A stretch of 64,000 nucleotides of DNA, taken from assembly GCF_003932755.1 (NCBI RefSeq), contig NZ_CP024202.1:1426001-1490000 (forward strand), read 5' to 3'. Of the stretch, positions 9,149 through 17,654 are shown piece by piece. How positions within the stretch are numbered: position 1 is the first letter of the stretch; every line of letters begins with the position of its first letter. A model generated the notes under the pieces. The model saw only the letters and a list, made by a program, of their open reading frames with translations. It was not told the DNA's origin and did no database searches. The DNA comes from Methylomicrobium sp. wino1 (lineage in GTDB: Bacteria; Pseudomonadota; Gammaproteobacteria; Methylococcales; Methylomonadaceae). Both the position numbers and the translations under genes were made by a program.

Positions 9149-9514
9149 CTACAATACGATAAAACGCCGTTGTCGGCGTAACTCAACCAATAATCCATAG
9201 TGCTTACAAAAAACCCTAGCACTGGCGACCAGCAGCATTTCACCGCCGAAGTCTCGTTGCGAGCGCAACTCAAGATCGCCGGTTCGGCGAATCACCCAGA
9301 CTTTATAACGTGGCAGAATATTACACAACCAAAGCAACCAAAGCATTATCGCCTCTCTCCGGCTATCGAGAATCACAACGAAAGACTGTTTCTCGGGAAA
9401 CTTAAGTCTAAGGTAGACAAGGTTGACCACTAATGATTGAAATCCCTCGACAAGCCCTTGGGTTTCATCCCGAAATTGGTGCCATCGAAAGGCTATACGG
9501 TTCGTTAAAAGCAT
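9149..9514 (-). CDS. Small hypothetical protein between glycosyltransferase and wzm
   Basis: A 121-residue frame starts at ATG 9514, directly after the glycosyltransferase stop (TAG T ATG), and ends 4 bp before the wzm start, so it is tightly packed in the operon. It contains a basic, hydrophobic sequence with one possible membrane segment (AIMLWLLWLCNILP) and no motif I recognise. The alternative TTG start at 9523 overlaps the upstream gene. Tight spacing supports a real gene, but it could also be a remnant of a longer enzyme. Confidence 0.5.
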   Translation of the reverse strand: MLLTNRIAFRWHQFRDETQGLVEGFQSLVVNLVYLRLKFPEKQSFVVILDSRREAIMLWLLWLCNILPRYKVWVIRRTGDLELRSQRDFGGEMLLVASARVFCKHYGLLVELRRQRRFIVL

Positions 9515-9515
9515 A

Positions 9516-10748
9516 CTAAACAACTCCTTGTGAAAACCGTAGCAAACGCCTTTGCAAATAAAGGAAAGCGAGTCCGAATGCCCTAGACAGGTAGGTCAAT
9601 GTGCTAATGACCGGAAGCAACCGTCTCAAACGTCCAGGTATCTCGTTATCCAAACGCTCCAGCAACATCGATTCGGTAGCGGCACGCAGTTCCAACGCTT
9701 CCCGTGCTTTTGAAAAAGTCGGATGATCGAGAACTTTAGGGTAACCGATAAACCCTTCGGGAGTCCGGTTGACTACGAACCCATGCCGGACTTTCCGGGA
9801 TGTTTTTCCCGCAATCCACTGTTTCCCCGCACGAAGTTTGTCTTTGCGCCAGGTATCGAGATAAGCCGGAGCAATTTCAAACTGGTTAGTACCACCGGAC
9901 TTGTCGCTGGACAAACGGAGTTGCCTAATCGCGGCATTTTCAAGTAAGGGTAGGACACGACCGCTAATCAACGCATCCAACGCAGTTGTGGAGACGTGGC
10001 GGCCATCATGCGGGCCGAGATAATTGTCTTCACCGGCTTGCCCCGGATGCCAAGTATGATACATGAACTCGGCCTGATGCCAAATTTCCCGATGCCCCGA
10101 GTTGACCAGTCGAAAGGTCATATCGTAAGGACCGCAAATGTGCCCCAAATAGTCGATGTGCTCATCCGCACCGCCAATTTCAATCAAATCGGCTCGCCGA
10201 GCGCACATACAGGCGCCGTAATTCCGGTTATGGATAGTATCCTTGTCATCCATAACTCCCCGGGTTTTTCCTCCGACCTTGTTAATGCACCCTTTACCGG
10301 TAACCTCTGCAAAATCAGGATAGTTAAATGGGTAGAAATCTTTCCGCGCATTGCGAAATTGATCGATATGCAGAACGATGCCGGAATTGTTTTCAAATTC
10401 CGTGATGATGGACCGAATGAAGCCTTTCTTCACCATCGCATCCGAATCGCAAATCACGCAAATCTCGCCCTTCGCAGTCACTATCCCGGCGTTGTACATC
10501 AAATGCTTGTGATAATAACAATCGTTCGGCATTTCCAGCAGTAGCCAGGAATCGACTTGAGCTTCGAAGGGGCGAATAGCATCAGAAATTCTCGAGTAAT
10601 ATTCAATGATAATCACTTCGAATAAGTCTCGATCGATGTCTTGCTTGCCTAGATAATCCAGCAAATGAAAGCTTTCCCGCACACTCCAATCGAGTAAGAT
10701 CAGACTTACCTTAGGCTGCGTACGATCACTACGTTTAATAAACTTCAT
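9516..10748 (-). CDS. Family 2-like glycosyltransferase
   Basis: A 410-residue GT-A glycosyltransferase. VSLILLDWSVRESFHLLDYL opens the fold, EICVICDSDAMV carries the DxD-type metal site, and CGPYDMTFRLVNSGHREIWH is the downstream acceptor/catalytic segment. It is paralogous to the 176-1468 gene over its first ~270 residues but lacks the C-terminal 'NIV' module; instead it ends with ~130 residues containing a predicted helical tail (LTYLSRAFGLAFLYLQRRLL) that could associate with the membrane. ATG 10748 overlaps the Nudix gene stop (ATGA). It likely adds one residue of the repeat unit or a terminal sugar; the linkage cannot be told. Confidence 0.85.
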   Translation of the reverse strand: MKFIKRSDRTQPKVSLILLDWSVRESFHLLDYLGKQDIDRDLFEVIIIEYYSRISDAIRPFEAQVDSWLLLEMPNDCYYHKHLMYNAGIVTAKGEICVICDSDAMVKKGFIRSIITEFENNSGIVLHIDQFRNARKDFYPFNYPDFAEVTGKGCINKVGGKTRGVMDDKDTIHNRNYGACMCARRADLIEIGGADEHIDYLGHICGPYDMTFRLVNSGHREIWHQAEFMYHTWHPGQAGEDNYLGPHDGRHVSTTALDALISGRVLPLLENAAIRQLRLSSDKSGGTNQFEIAPAYLDTWRKDKLRAGKQWIAGKTSRKVRHGFVVNRTPEGFIGYPKVLDHPTFSKAREALELRAATESMLLERLDNEIPGRLRRLLPVISTLTYLSRAFGLAFLYLQRRLLRFSQGVV

Positions 10749-11380
10749 GGCCTTTCATGCTGTTGGAACCAATATTTGAATAAAAGCACCAGGGTACTAG
10801 CGTCTTCGATTTCACCTTCGGCAATCAGCGTTTCAATCTCGCATCGGGTATAAAATACCATCTGTCCGTGACCGAGTTCCCCAGCCACGGCTCTTACCAC
10901 TGATTGTTCCACTTCCACCGCGAACAGTCTTGTCCGCGCCTTGATCACACCGGCTTCCGGCGCGGTAAACCCCAAATCGAGCAACACTTCCGGTAATACC
11001 GAGAAACCGGCTTCCTCCTGCAGTTCACGCACTGCCGCAGTCTGTACCTTTTCGTCCGGCTCGACATGTCCTTTGACAGCCTCCCACGACCAACGGCCGA
11101 CCGGGTGCCGGAATATTCGGATCAGGCCTATTCTGTCGTTGTCGACGGGTATGACCGCCACTCCGGCGATGGTGTCATCCACAAGACACTTGGGCAGAAC
11201 GCTCAGATAACGCTCTACTTGATGCCCGCTATTATCTGCGATGTGGTCGGAGAATACCGAGAACACCGTATTTTCAAAAACGACAGTACGCGACAGCAAT
11301 GCAATTTGCGGGTCGACACAGCCGGAGGTCTCGCTGATCGGTACGTGATCTTGAGGGGGGTCTGACAAATTAGAATCCAC
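10745..11380 (-). CDS. Nudix hydrolase (ADP-ribose/nucleotide-sugar pyrophosphatase-like)
   Basis: A 211-residue protein with a perfect Nudix box, G-x5-E-x7-REL-x-EE-x-GF (GHVEPDEKVQTAAVRELQEE followed by AGF), around residues 108-130. Such enzymes hydrolyse nucleoside diphosphate linked to another group. The layout with an N-terminal beta region before the box resembles ADP-ribose/GDP-sugar pyrophosphatases. The start appears to be GTG at 11380 with no strong ribosome site, 11 bp after the epimerase stop; no internal ATG is credible. Inside a sugar locus it could trim nucleotide-sugar pools or an off-pathway intermediate (inference). Confidence 0.85.
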   Translation of the reverse strand: MDSNLSDPPQDHVPISETSGCVDPQIALLSRTVVFENTVFSVFSDHIADNSGHQVERYLSVLPKCLVDDTIAGVAVIPVDNDRIGLIRIFRHPVGRWSWEAVKGHVEPDEKVQTAAVRELQEEAGFSVLPEVLLDLGFTAPEAGVIKARTRLFAVEVEQSVVRAVAGELGHGQMVFYTRCEIETLIAEGEIEDASTLVLLFKYWFQQHERP

Positions 11381-11391
11381 CGGTAAGATAA

Positions 11392-12330
11392 CTAAACGTT
11401 GCCATAAAACGAGTTCTTGATCATGGTATAACCCTTGATCAATTCGGCTATCCCGGCTTCCAAGGACACCGAAGTCTTGTAACCGGTAGCCTCGATCTTT
11501 TCATTCGAGACGATGTAATTACGTTGATCGGGATCTTTACCGACCGGCGCATCGATAAATACAAAGTCCGGCAACTGTTTTTGGATCACTTCGCACAGCT
11601 CTTTCTTCGAGACGTTGGCTTCGGATAGGCCGACGTTGTATATCTGCCCCTTCATGGCATCGAAATTGGCAATACCGTGCTGAAACACCCGCGATACATC
11701 GCGGACATGCACGTAGTTACGCTTGAAATAGCTTTCGAACAGCACCACGAACCGATCGTTAACCGCCCGATAGGTAAAGTCATTGACCAATAAATCGATC
11801 CGCATCCGTGGCGACATGCCGAACACCGTGGCCAAGCGGAAACTGATGGCGTTCTCGAATGCCATCAGCTCTTTTTCAACTGCGACTTTTTCGATCGCGT
11901 AGCGCGATATCGGCCTCAATGGTGATTCTTCGGTGCAGAAGTTGTTTTCGTCGCCGGTGCCGTAGGCGCTATTGGTGGTCGGCATCAACACGCGTTGTTC
12001 CTTCGATAACAGCTTGATCATCAACGTAATCGCATCGTGATTAATCGTCGTTGCGCCGACGGGGTCCTGATTGCACAGCGGAGCACCCACCAAGGCCGCC
12101 AGCGGAATGACGATGTCGGCCCGTTTTAGCAGGGGGGCCATCACGCTTTCAACCCGAATATCGCCTTTTACTACACTAAATTTCGGATGATGGCAGACAT
12201 GATTCAAGCTCGCCTGCCTATACATAAAGCTGTCCAGCACCATCACTTTATGACCCGCCGCTAGCAAATCTGGCACCAAAGTCGATCCGAGATAACCGGC
12301 TCCGCCGGTGACGAGAATGTTGTAGCTCAT
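11392..12330 (-). CDS. Extended-SDR nucleotide-sugar epimerase/dehydratase
   Basis: A 312-residue NAD-dependent enzyme of the extended short-chain dehydrogenase family. ATG 12330 was chosen because it has an AAAGG ribosome site and opens straight into the dinucleotide-binding motif VTGGAGYLGSTLV. The catalytic Tyr-Lys pair is in SRYAIEKVAVEKE (YxxxK), preceded by the TTNSAYG active-site serine/threonine strand. C-terminal landmarks RNYVHVRDVSRVF and QIYNVGLSEANVSK match family substrate-binding regions. With GmhA, HddC and HddA in the same locus, GDP-D-glycero-D-manno-heptose or a keto-deoxy derivative is a reasonable substrate. Whether it dehydrates, epimerises or reduces cannot be decided here. 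Confidence 0.85.
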   Translation of the reverse strand: MSYNILVTGGAGYLGSTLVPDLLAAGHKVMVLDSFMYRQASLNHVCHHPKFSVVKGDIRVESVMAPLLKRADIVIPLAALVGAPLCNQDPVGATTINHDAITLMIKLLSKEQRVLMPTTNSAYGTGDENNFCTEESPLRPISRYAIEKVAVEKELMAFENAISFRLATVFGMSPRMRIDLLVNDFTYRAVNDRFVVLFESYFKRNYVHVRDVSRVFQHGIANFDAMKGQIYNVGLSEANVSKKELCEVIQKQLPDFVFIDAPVGKDPDQRNYIVSNEKIEATGYKTSVSLEAGIAELIKGYTMIKNSFYGNV

Positions 12331-12361
12331 TGAATGATTGCCTTTAATTGTTGTGTAAGAT

Positions 12362-12946
12362 TTATTCGCCAAACAGCGCCGCTTCCACGCATTCACAGAG
12401 CGTGTGCGCTAATACGATATGCAATTCTTGAATAGTACTCGTAGCGGTTCCTGGCGCGATGATGGTGTGGTCGGCCAGCGCTTTGACCCGGCCGCCGTCT
12501 CGGCCGCAAAAAACGATACTCGGTACTGCCATGCTTCGGCATTGTTCCAAGGCCTTTAGTATATTCGGCGACTGCCCGGAAGTGGTTATCCCGAGAAACA
12601 CGTCTCTGTCGGTTGCCTTACCGGCCAGTTGCCTTGCAAAGACTAAGTCGTAACCATAGTCATTGCTGATGGCGGTAAGAATCGAGCTGTCTACCGTCAA
12701 TGCTTCGGCAGGCAATGCTGCTCTTTCTCTCGCCAATTTGCTGACGAATTCCGCAGCGAGATGTTGAGCGTCGGCCGCCGAGCCCCCGTTTCCGGCGATG
12801 TAGAGACGTCCATTTTGCTTATAACAGTCGACAACCACCATCACGGCTCGTTCGAAAAGTTGTAGACACTGTTCATCCACCAATAATTGTTGCTTGGCTT
12901 GTATGGACAATTCCAGATTTTTCTTGAGATTTTTAATCGGATCCAA
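12362..12946 (-). CDS. gmhA: SIS-domain sedoheptulose 7-phosphate isomerase
   Basis: At 194 residues it has the usual length of GmhA. The SIS domain sugar-phosphate loop GNGGSAADAQHLAAEFVSK and the later ITTSGQSPNILKAL are diagnostic, as is the C-terminal ELHIVLAHTLCECVE with its metal-binding histidines. It converts sedoheptulose 7-phosphate to D-glycero-D-manno-heptose 7-phosphate, the first step to activated heptoses. The start is taken as TTG 12946 because an AAGGAA site sits ~6 bp upstream and the next ATG is far inside. The adjacent hddC and the kinase at 17655-18647 mark the GDP-heptose branch rather than the ADP-heptose (LPS core) branch. No GmhB-type phosphatase is in the window. Confidence 0.9.
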   Translation of the reverse strand: MDPIKNLKKNLELSIQAKQQLLVDEQCLQLFERAVMVVVDCYKQNGRLYIAGNGGSAADAQHLAAEFVSKLARERAALPAEALTVDSSILTAISNDYGYDLVFARQLAGKATDRDVFLGITTSGQSPNILKALEQCRSMAVPSIVFCGRDGGRVKALADHTIIAPGTATSTIQELHIVLAHTLCECVEAALFGE

Positions 12947-12959
12947 CAGGGTTCCTTTT

Positions 12960-13664
12960 CTATTGCGTCAGCAAAGTCGAAGCATGGTAGTAGTCATCGG
13001 GGACACCAATGTCAATGAAGGTACCCGGAAACTCGATACCAAACAGGCGCTGCCCGGAAACCATGGCTGCCGGAAAGATGTCGTCCTCCAAAGACACTTT
13101 GTCGCCAGCAGAAAATCTCTCGCCGAGCGATGCTTCCGGGTTAACCCAATACACCCCCCCGTTTGCCAATCGCCCCGATTGTTCGGTTCCCGGTTTAAGC
13201 GAGACAATTTGCCCTTGCGGCGTAACATCCATACCCATATATCGCCCATATTCGTTAGTGCGAAACAGCGAGAAACACCAGCTTGCATGGTTTGTCCGAG
13301 CGAACTCAATCAAAGTATTCAAATCCACTGCAAAATAGGTATCGCCGTTAAGTAGCAAAAACGCTTCATTATTGTTGATCTTTTCAGCTGCCAACAAGAG
13401 GCCTCCGCCCGTGCCTAATGGGGTTGTCTCAATGACATAATCAAGTTCGGCATCTTTATAACTATTGCCAAAGTGATCAACGATGACCTCGTGCCGATAA
13501 CCAACGGACAGCACAAAACGGCGGACCCCTTGTGCGATCCAGTAATCAAGCTGATGCTCAAGAAATGGTCGCCCGTGGATCGGCGCCATCGGCTTGGGCA
13601 ATTCCGGAACCGCGCTACGCAAGCGCATCCCTAAACCACCTGCAAGAACAACGGCCGTGGTCAT
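12960..13664 (-). CDS. hddC: Heptose 1-phosphate guanylyltransferase-like nucleotidyltransferase
   Basis: A 234-residue sugar-nucleotidyltransferase. The N-terminal signature VVLAGGLGMRLRSAVPELPKP has the glycine-rich nucleotide loop and catalytic Arg/Lys. LLNGDTYFAVDL supplies the metal-binding Asp, and GTFIDIGVPDDYYHA is the typical C-terminal motif. It would make GDP-D-glycero-alpha-D-manno-heptose from heptose 1-phosphate and GTP, following the GmhA and HddA steps. The hddC call rests on the neighbours as much as on the sequence, since mannose- and glucose-1-phosphate transferases look alike. ATG 13664 has a GGTGAG site. A run of seven G occurs in the gene, the frame remaining open. Confidence 0.78.
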   Translation of the reverse strand: MTTAVVLAGGLGMRLRSAVPELPKPMAPIHGRPFLEHQLDYWIAQGVRRFVLSVGYRHEVIVDHFGNSYKDAELDYVIETTPLGTGGGLLLAAEKINNNEAFLLLNGDTYFAVDLNTLIEFARTNHASWCFSLFRTNEYGRYMGMDVTPQGQIVSLKPGTEQSGRLANGGVYWVNPEASLGERFSAGDKVSLEDDIFPAAMVSGQRLFGIEFPGTFIDIGVPDDYYHASTLLTQ

Positions 13665-13673
13665 TGTCTCACC

Positions 13674-14843
13674 TTAGGCCGCATTTAATATCGAACAAAG
13701 CTCATCGACTTCGGCGTCGCTCAGATCCGGAAAATTACCGATATAGAATCCGTAGAAATGGACATGTTCGGTCTGAGGAAATTCGAGATGATGGCCTTCC
13801 GGTACGATGCCTCTCAGATAAGGCTGTCTGATCTGATTTCCGCCGCCGGCGCTGCCGCGACGGAATTCGACGCCGGCTTCGCGCATTTTTCGCATCAGGC
13901 GCTGGACCAGGTCTTCGTCGGGTGCTGTTAATATCAAATTGAAAGCGTAGTTACTGGAGCCTTCCAGTTTGAAGTCGGTGCGAAATTTTGTTGAATCGAT
14001 CTTATCCAAAAAACTCAACAAGTTTGCCGTTCGGCGTTTGACAATTTCGTCCAGCCGTTTCAACTGGCTGCGCCCCATGATGCCGCCAATCTCGGTGTTG
14101 CGGGTGTTGTAAGCGGGATAGGCGAAGATAAAATCCGGATTCAGTTCCGGATTTCCGGCTATATAAGTATCGCGCAAAGTCTGATCGTTAGCCTCTCGCA
14201 CCATACCGTGCGAGCGCAGCATCCGCGCTTGTTGATACACTTCCGGGTCGTTGGTGCAGATCATGCCGCCTTCGATGGTGCTCATATGATGAGCGTAGTA
14301 ATAGGAAAAATTGGAAATCCAACCGATACTCCCGGCCTTTTTGCCGTTATGTGTGGCGCCGTGTGATTCGCAAACATCTTCGATCAGCGGAATATTACGA
14401 CGATCCAATTCCTCGATCAATTTGTCAGTCAAACCGTTGAAACCTTGTACGTGCGTCAAAAACACTGCGCGGGTCTTATTGGTGATTTTGCGTAGAATCT
14501 GTGCTGTATCCATCGCTAGGGTGGTGGGATCGATATCCGCAAATACCGGCGTGAAGCCATTTTGTAGCACGGAAGCCACATCGGATACCCAGGCCAACGG
14601 CGGTGTAATCACCTCGCCACCCTCCGGGTGGCGGATCTTCAAGATCGCCATGGTCAACAAATTCGCGGACGCCCCCGAGTTGACTAACACGCTATATTTT
14701 ACCCCCAACCATTCCGACCATTCGGCCTCGAAAGCCCTCACGTTGGCGCCATGAGTCAGAATCGGATCGTCCTGTTTCAAATGTTCGATTACTGCATCAA
14801 GGTCCTCGCGCAGAATATTGTTTCGCATCAGCGGAAATTTCAT
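13674..14843 (-). CDS. ColD/RfbH-type PLP-dependent sugar 3-dehydratase (catalytic Lys replaced by His)
   Basis: A 389-residue protein of the DegT/DnrJ/EryC1 aspartate-aminotransferase fold. In aminotransferases of this family the PLP Schiff-base lysine sits just before the GG(M/A) motif; here the segment reads SYYYAHHMSTIEGGMI, with His-His in place of that lysine. Replacement by His is known for ColD (GDP-4-keto-6-deoxymannose 3-dehydratase) and RfbH/E1, which remove the C3 hydroxyl instead of transaminating. IPLIEDVCESHGA is the PLP-phosphate/pyridine Asp region. Length equals ColD-type enzymes. The product would therefore be a 3-deoxy-4-keto nucleotide sugar, probably GDP-linked given hddC. 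The following split transketolase may act on that 4-keto sugar (inference). Confidence 0.8.
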   Translation of the reverse strand: MKFPLMRNNILREDLDAVIEHLKQDDPILTHGANVRAFEAEWSEWLGVKYSVLVNSGASANLLTMAILKIRHPEGGEVITPPLAWVSDVASVLQNGFTPVFADIDPTTLAMDTAQILRKITNKTRAVFLTHVQGFNGLTDKLIEELDRRNIPLIEDVCESHGATHNGKKAGSIGWISNFSYYYAHHMSTIEGGMICTNDPEVYQQARMLRSHGMVREANDQTLRDTYIAGNPELNPDFIFAYPAYNTRNTEIGGIMGRSQLKRLDEIVKRRTANLLSFLDKIDSTKFRTDFKLEGSSNYAFNLILTAPDEDLVQRLMRKMREAGVEFRRGSAGGGNQIRQPYLRGIVPEGHHLEFPQTEHVHFYGFYIGNFPDLSDAEVDELCSILNAA

Positions 14844-14883
14844 AGATCTCTCGTTAACTTTGTTGACAATAATACCGGCAATA

Positions 14884-15861
14884 TCAAACGGGTAGGGATT
14901 TTAGGAAGCCGCGTACTTTTTCTGTCACGCTCCCCACGCCAATTCCCACATGTTCATGAAGAACATGCCTTTCGCCAAGTTCGAAGCGGTATTCTCCCTC
15001 GACTCCGATATTGAGCATACGAATATCGAGTCCTCGGCGAACAATGTAGTCGAACATCATGGCATCCATACCGCCACGTCCACGAAAACCTTCTTCCATC
15101 GTGACTACGCCACGGTATGCGCAAAGTACCGACTGTAACTGCTCTTCCGAGAAGCCGCAAAGATCGAACAAATCGATGATACCAACCGAAAAGCCGGTCG
15201 CCGCTAACGCATCCGCCGCTTTCAATGCCGTATGCACCATGTAGCCAGTGGCGAGCAAACATACTGTTTTACCCTTCCGATGTTCGTGAAAACCGTCCGC
15301 AAAGTTTGGTAACGCATCCGCATATAAGACCGGAAGCACTTGAGCATCCAAACGCAAATATTTCGGCCCGTTGCTGGCAAGGCATCTGGCTGGTAGTGCG
15401 GCCGCCATCATCTGATCCGCCGGCGAGTATATCCGCATATTGGGTAATGCCCTCATCACGGTTAAGTCTTCATAACATTGGTGGGTCGGCCCCGACACCA
15501 CATAACTGTATCCTGCGCCAACGCCGATCAGGTTGACATTCATCGGTCGCAATTCGGAAAGCAACGCCAGATTGACACGGATTTGTTCGAAACAACGCAT
15601 AGTGATGAACGGCGCTATTGCGTAAGCAAACACCTTAAATCCCTCCAGCGCCAAGCCGGCCGAAACGTTAATCAGATTCTGCTCGGCAATCCCGACATTG
15701 ATGACCCGGTCGGGAATATCAGCCCGAATGTTGTCCATAACAGGGGAGCCGAAGTCGGCCGTGACCAGAAATATATTGCGATCCAGCAACATCGCCTCAT
15801 ACAGCGATAACAACAGGGTATCGCGCATGGCTCTGGGTTGAACCGTCGCGACGGCACTCAT
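14884..15861 (-). CDS. Transketolase-like, C-terminal (pyrimidine-binding) subunit
   Basis: A 325-residue protein covering the Pyr and C-terminal domains of transketolase: VINVGIAEQNLINVSAGLAL carries the glutamate that activates thiamine diphosphate, and VTMEEGFRGRGGMDAM belongs to the C-terminal domain. The ATG at 15861 overlaps the stop of the N-terminal subunit gene (ATGA), so the two halves are made together and should form one alpha2beta2 ThDP enzyme. A secondary, locus-specific transketolase could supply sedoheptulose 7-phosphate to GmhA, or transfer a two-carbon unit to the 4-keto sugar made by the ColD-like enzyme. Both are inferences. Confidence 0.88.
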   Translation of the reverse strand: MSAVATVQPRAMRDTLLLSLYEAMLLDRNIFLVTADFGSPVMDNIRADIPDRVINVGIAEQNLINVSAGLALEGFKVFAYAIAPFITMRCFEQIRVNLALLSELRPMNVNLIGVGAGYSYVVSGPTHQCYEDLTVMRALPNMRIYSPADQMMAAALPARCLASNGPKYLRLDAQVLPVLYADALPNFADGFHEHRKGKTVCLLATGYMVHTALKAADALAATGFSVGIIDLFDLCGFSEEQLQSVLCAYRGVVTMEEGFRGRGGMDAMMFDYIVRRGLDIRMLNIGVEGEYRFELGERHVLHEHVGIGVGSVTEKVRGFLKSLPV

Positions 15862-16697
15862 CGGCGTTCTCCAAGCAATTGATCAATCAAATCCGGTTTG
15901 ATCGCGGCGACGTGCGACAGTGGCGCGTTCTCCAAGCCTGGAACTCCATTGCCTTTGCGCGTGTTGACGATGATGGCCTTGGGTTTGCCAGAGGTATCGC
16001 GCTGACAATCCAACAAAGCATTCGCTATCGCAACGACCGAATGCCCATCGACCACTTCTCTGGCTGACCAACCGAATGCGTCGAATTTCCGGACTAAATT
16101 ACGATGGGACACAATCTCGTCGGTTGGACCCAACATACTGATATGATTATTGTCCACCAACACCACCAACTTATCCAAACGATGCTGGGCGGCGAACATG
16201 AAGGCCTCCCAGTTGGAACCTTCATGAAGCTCGCCATCGCCGGTTACGACATAAACCATCCGGTCTTTGCCTTTGCATTTAAGCCCCAAGGCCATCGCCG
16301 CACCGACGCCGGCACCATGCCCCAATGAGCCGTTGACAGTTTCGTAACCTGGTATCACAGGGTCGGGAATCCCGCCCAGAAAACTGCCTGCCTGACAAAC
16401 CCTTTCCAGCTCTTGCTTTGGAAAATAGCCCAAATCCGCCAAAATCGGATACATGCACAACGATCCATGCCCCTTGCTGATAATGCAACGATCGCGACCC
16501 TCCCAGATGGGATTGTCGGGATCAAACCGCATGAATCCGCCGTAATACAGCGTTACAAATATTTCGATAGTCGATAGGGAGGAGGCTACTCGCGTTTCTT
16601 GAGAGCGGCGATGTATTCTAAGCGTTTCTTCCCACACCCACTGCGCTTTTGCGTTTAACCGTTCGATAACGTCCGCATCCAATTGCAGCATATTCAT
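15858..16697 (-). CDS. Transketolase-like, N-terminal (ThDP-binding) subunit
   Basis: A 279-residue protein with the pyrophosphate-binding domain of transketolase. It carries the thiamine diphosphate motif GDG...NN (VVTGDGELHEGSNWEAFMFA followed by VDNN) and SKGHGSLCMYPILADLGYF. ATG 16697 is preferred; TTG 16700 and ATG 16691 are nearby alternatives. It is translationally coupled to the C-terminal subunit gene. Split transketolases of this kind occur in Archaea and in many bacterial sugar or secondary-metabolite clusters. It starts directly behind the decayed fucose-synthase-like gene. Confidence 0.88.
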   Translation of the reverse strand: MNMLQLDADVIERLNAKAQWVWEETLRIHRRSQETRVASSLSTIEIFVTLYYGGFMRFDPDNPIWEGRDRCIISKGHGSLCMYPILADLGYFPKQELERVCQAGSFLGGIPDPVIPGYETVNGSLGHGAGVGAAMALGLKCKGKDRMVYVVTGDGELHEGSNWEAFMFAAQHRLDKLVVLVDNNHISMLGPTDEIVSHRNLVRKFDAFGWSAREVVDGHSVVAIANALLDCQRDTSGKPKAIIVNTRKGNGVPGLENAPLSHVAAIKPDLIDQLLGERR

Positions 16698-16723
16698 CAA
16701 TTAAGCCTTATTTTCCAAATATT

Positions 16724-17648
16724 ATTCATAAGTCCTCAGAATTCCGTCTTTCAGCTCAGTTTTTGCCGTCCATCCAGTAGCAAGCATTCGTGTGCTATAA
16801 AGCAACTTCCTCGGCGTTCCATCAGGCTTTTCCGTATCCCATTCGACAGTGCTCTCTATAGCCTACAACCTCTGCCACTAACTGGACCAATTCCTTAATA
16901 GAGACATCTTGACCGGGTCCTATATTGATCGGAAGATTCATGTTCTGCATATCTGACAGCAATAGAGTCAGGCATGCATCTACTAAATCGCCCGCATACA
17001 GGAGCTCGCGACGTAATAAGCCGCTTCCCCCTAAGGTAACGCTATTGGTAGCACTAACCTTAGCAGTATGAAACCGATTGATCAACGCTGATTAGACATG
17101 GCCGGAAGCCGGATCAAAATTATCGTTTGCGCCAAAGACACTGTTAGAAATAACCGGAATGTACGCTTGTAGCCAAACTGCTGATTATAAGCCAAACACA
17201 TCTGCACACCGGCCAACTTGGCAATTGCATATGACATACTGGTTGATTCCGGACAGCCGCTTAGCAAATCGACTTCCAGCATTGGTTGAGAACATTCGCG
17301 GGGATACATACAGGACGAGCCGAACAAAATAAATCTTTTTACTCCGAAGGTATGCGCAGAACGAATCACGTTCAATTGAACCGCCAAATTTCGAGTAATA
17401 AATTCGGCTGGATATGTCTTGTTCTCGACGATGCCTCCGACTTTTCCGGCAGCCAGTATCACGTATTCTGGGTGCGCCGTGTCGAAAAACCCCTCCACCT
17501 TCTGAGCGTCTGCTAAATCCAAAGATGCATGATCGCGCACTATTAAATCTGTGTAACCGTACTTGGTCAAGCGACTTGTGAACGCCGAACCAAATAAGCC
17601 ACGATGTCCAGCGATATAGATCCGGGAATTTTTTGGCCATTTCGTCCA
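16724..17648 (-). pseudogene. GDP-L-fucose synthase-like (Fcl/WcaG) gene with several frameshifts and a stop
   Basis: Pieces of one ~310-residue SDR reductase/epimerase lie in successive frames. The start MAKKFPD shifts at a run of six A (five A would give AKNSRIYIAGHRGLFGSAF, the NAD loop). The body TKYGYTDLIVRDHASLDL ... KRFILFGSSCMYPRECSQP ... MSYAIAKLAG (YxxxK) is intact. A second shift follows FGYK, after which SNSVFGANDNFDPASGHV ends in TAA. Then INRFHTAKVSATNSVTLGGSG continues to GYR, where a third shift leads into VEWDTEKPDGTPRKLLYSTR and a stop at ~16724. GSGLLRRELLYAGDLVDACL is typical of GDP-fucose synthase. With three frame changes and one nonsense codon it is very unlikely to give an active enzyme, unless this stretch is poorly sequenced. 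It would have finished a GDP-linked 6-deoxy sugar. Confidence 0.8.
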
Positions 17649-17654
17649 TAGCCT

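Noticed and set aside
9996-10544. 182-residue open frame on the plus strand
   Set aside because: Shadow of the glycosyltransferase at 9516-10748, which has clear GT motifs on the other strand.
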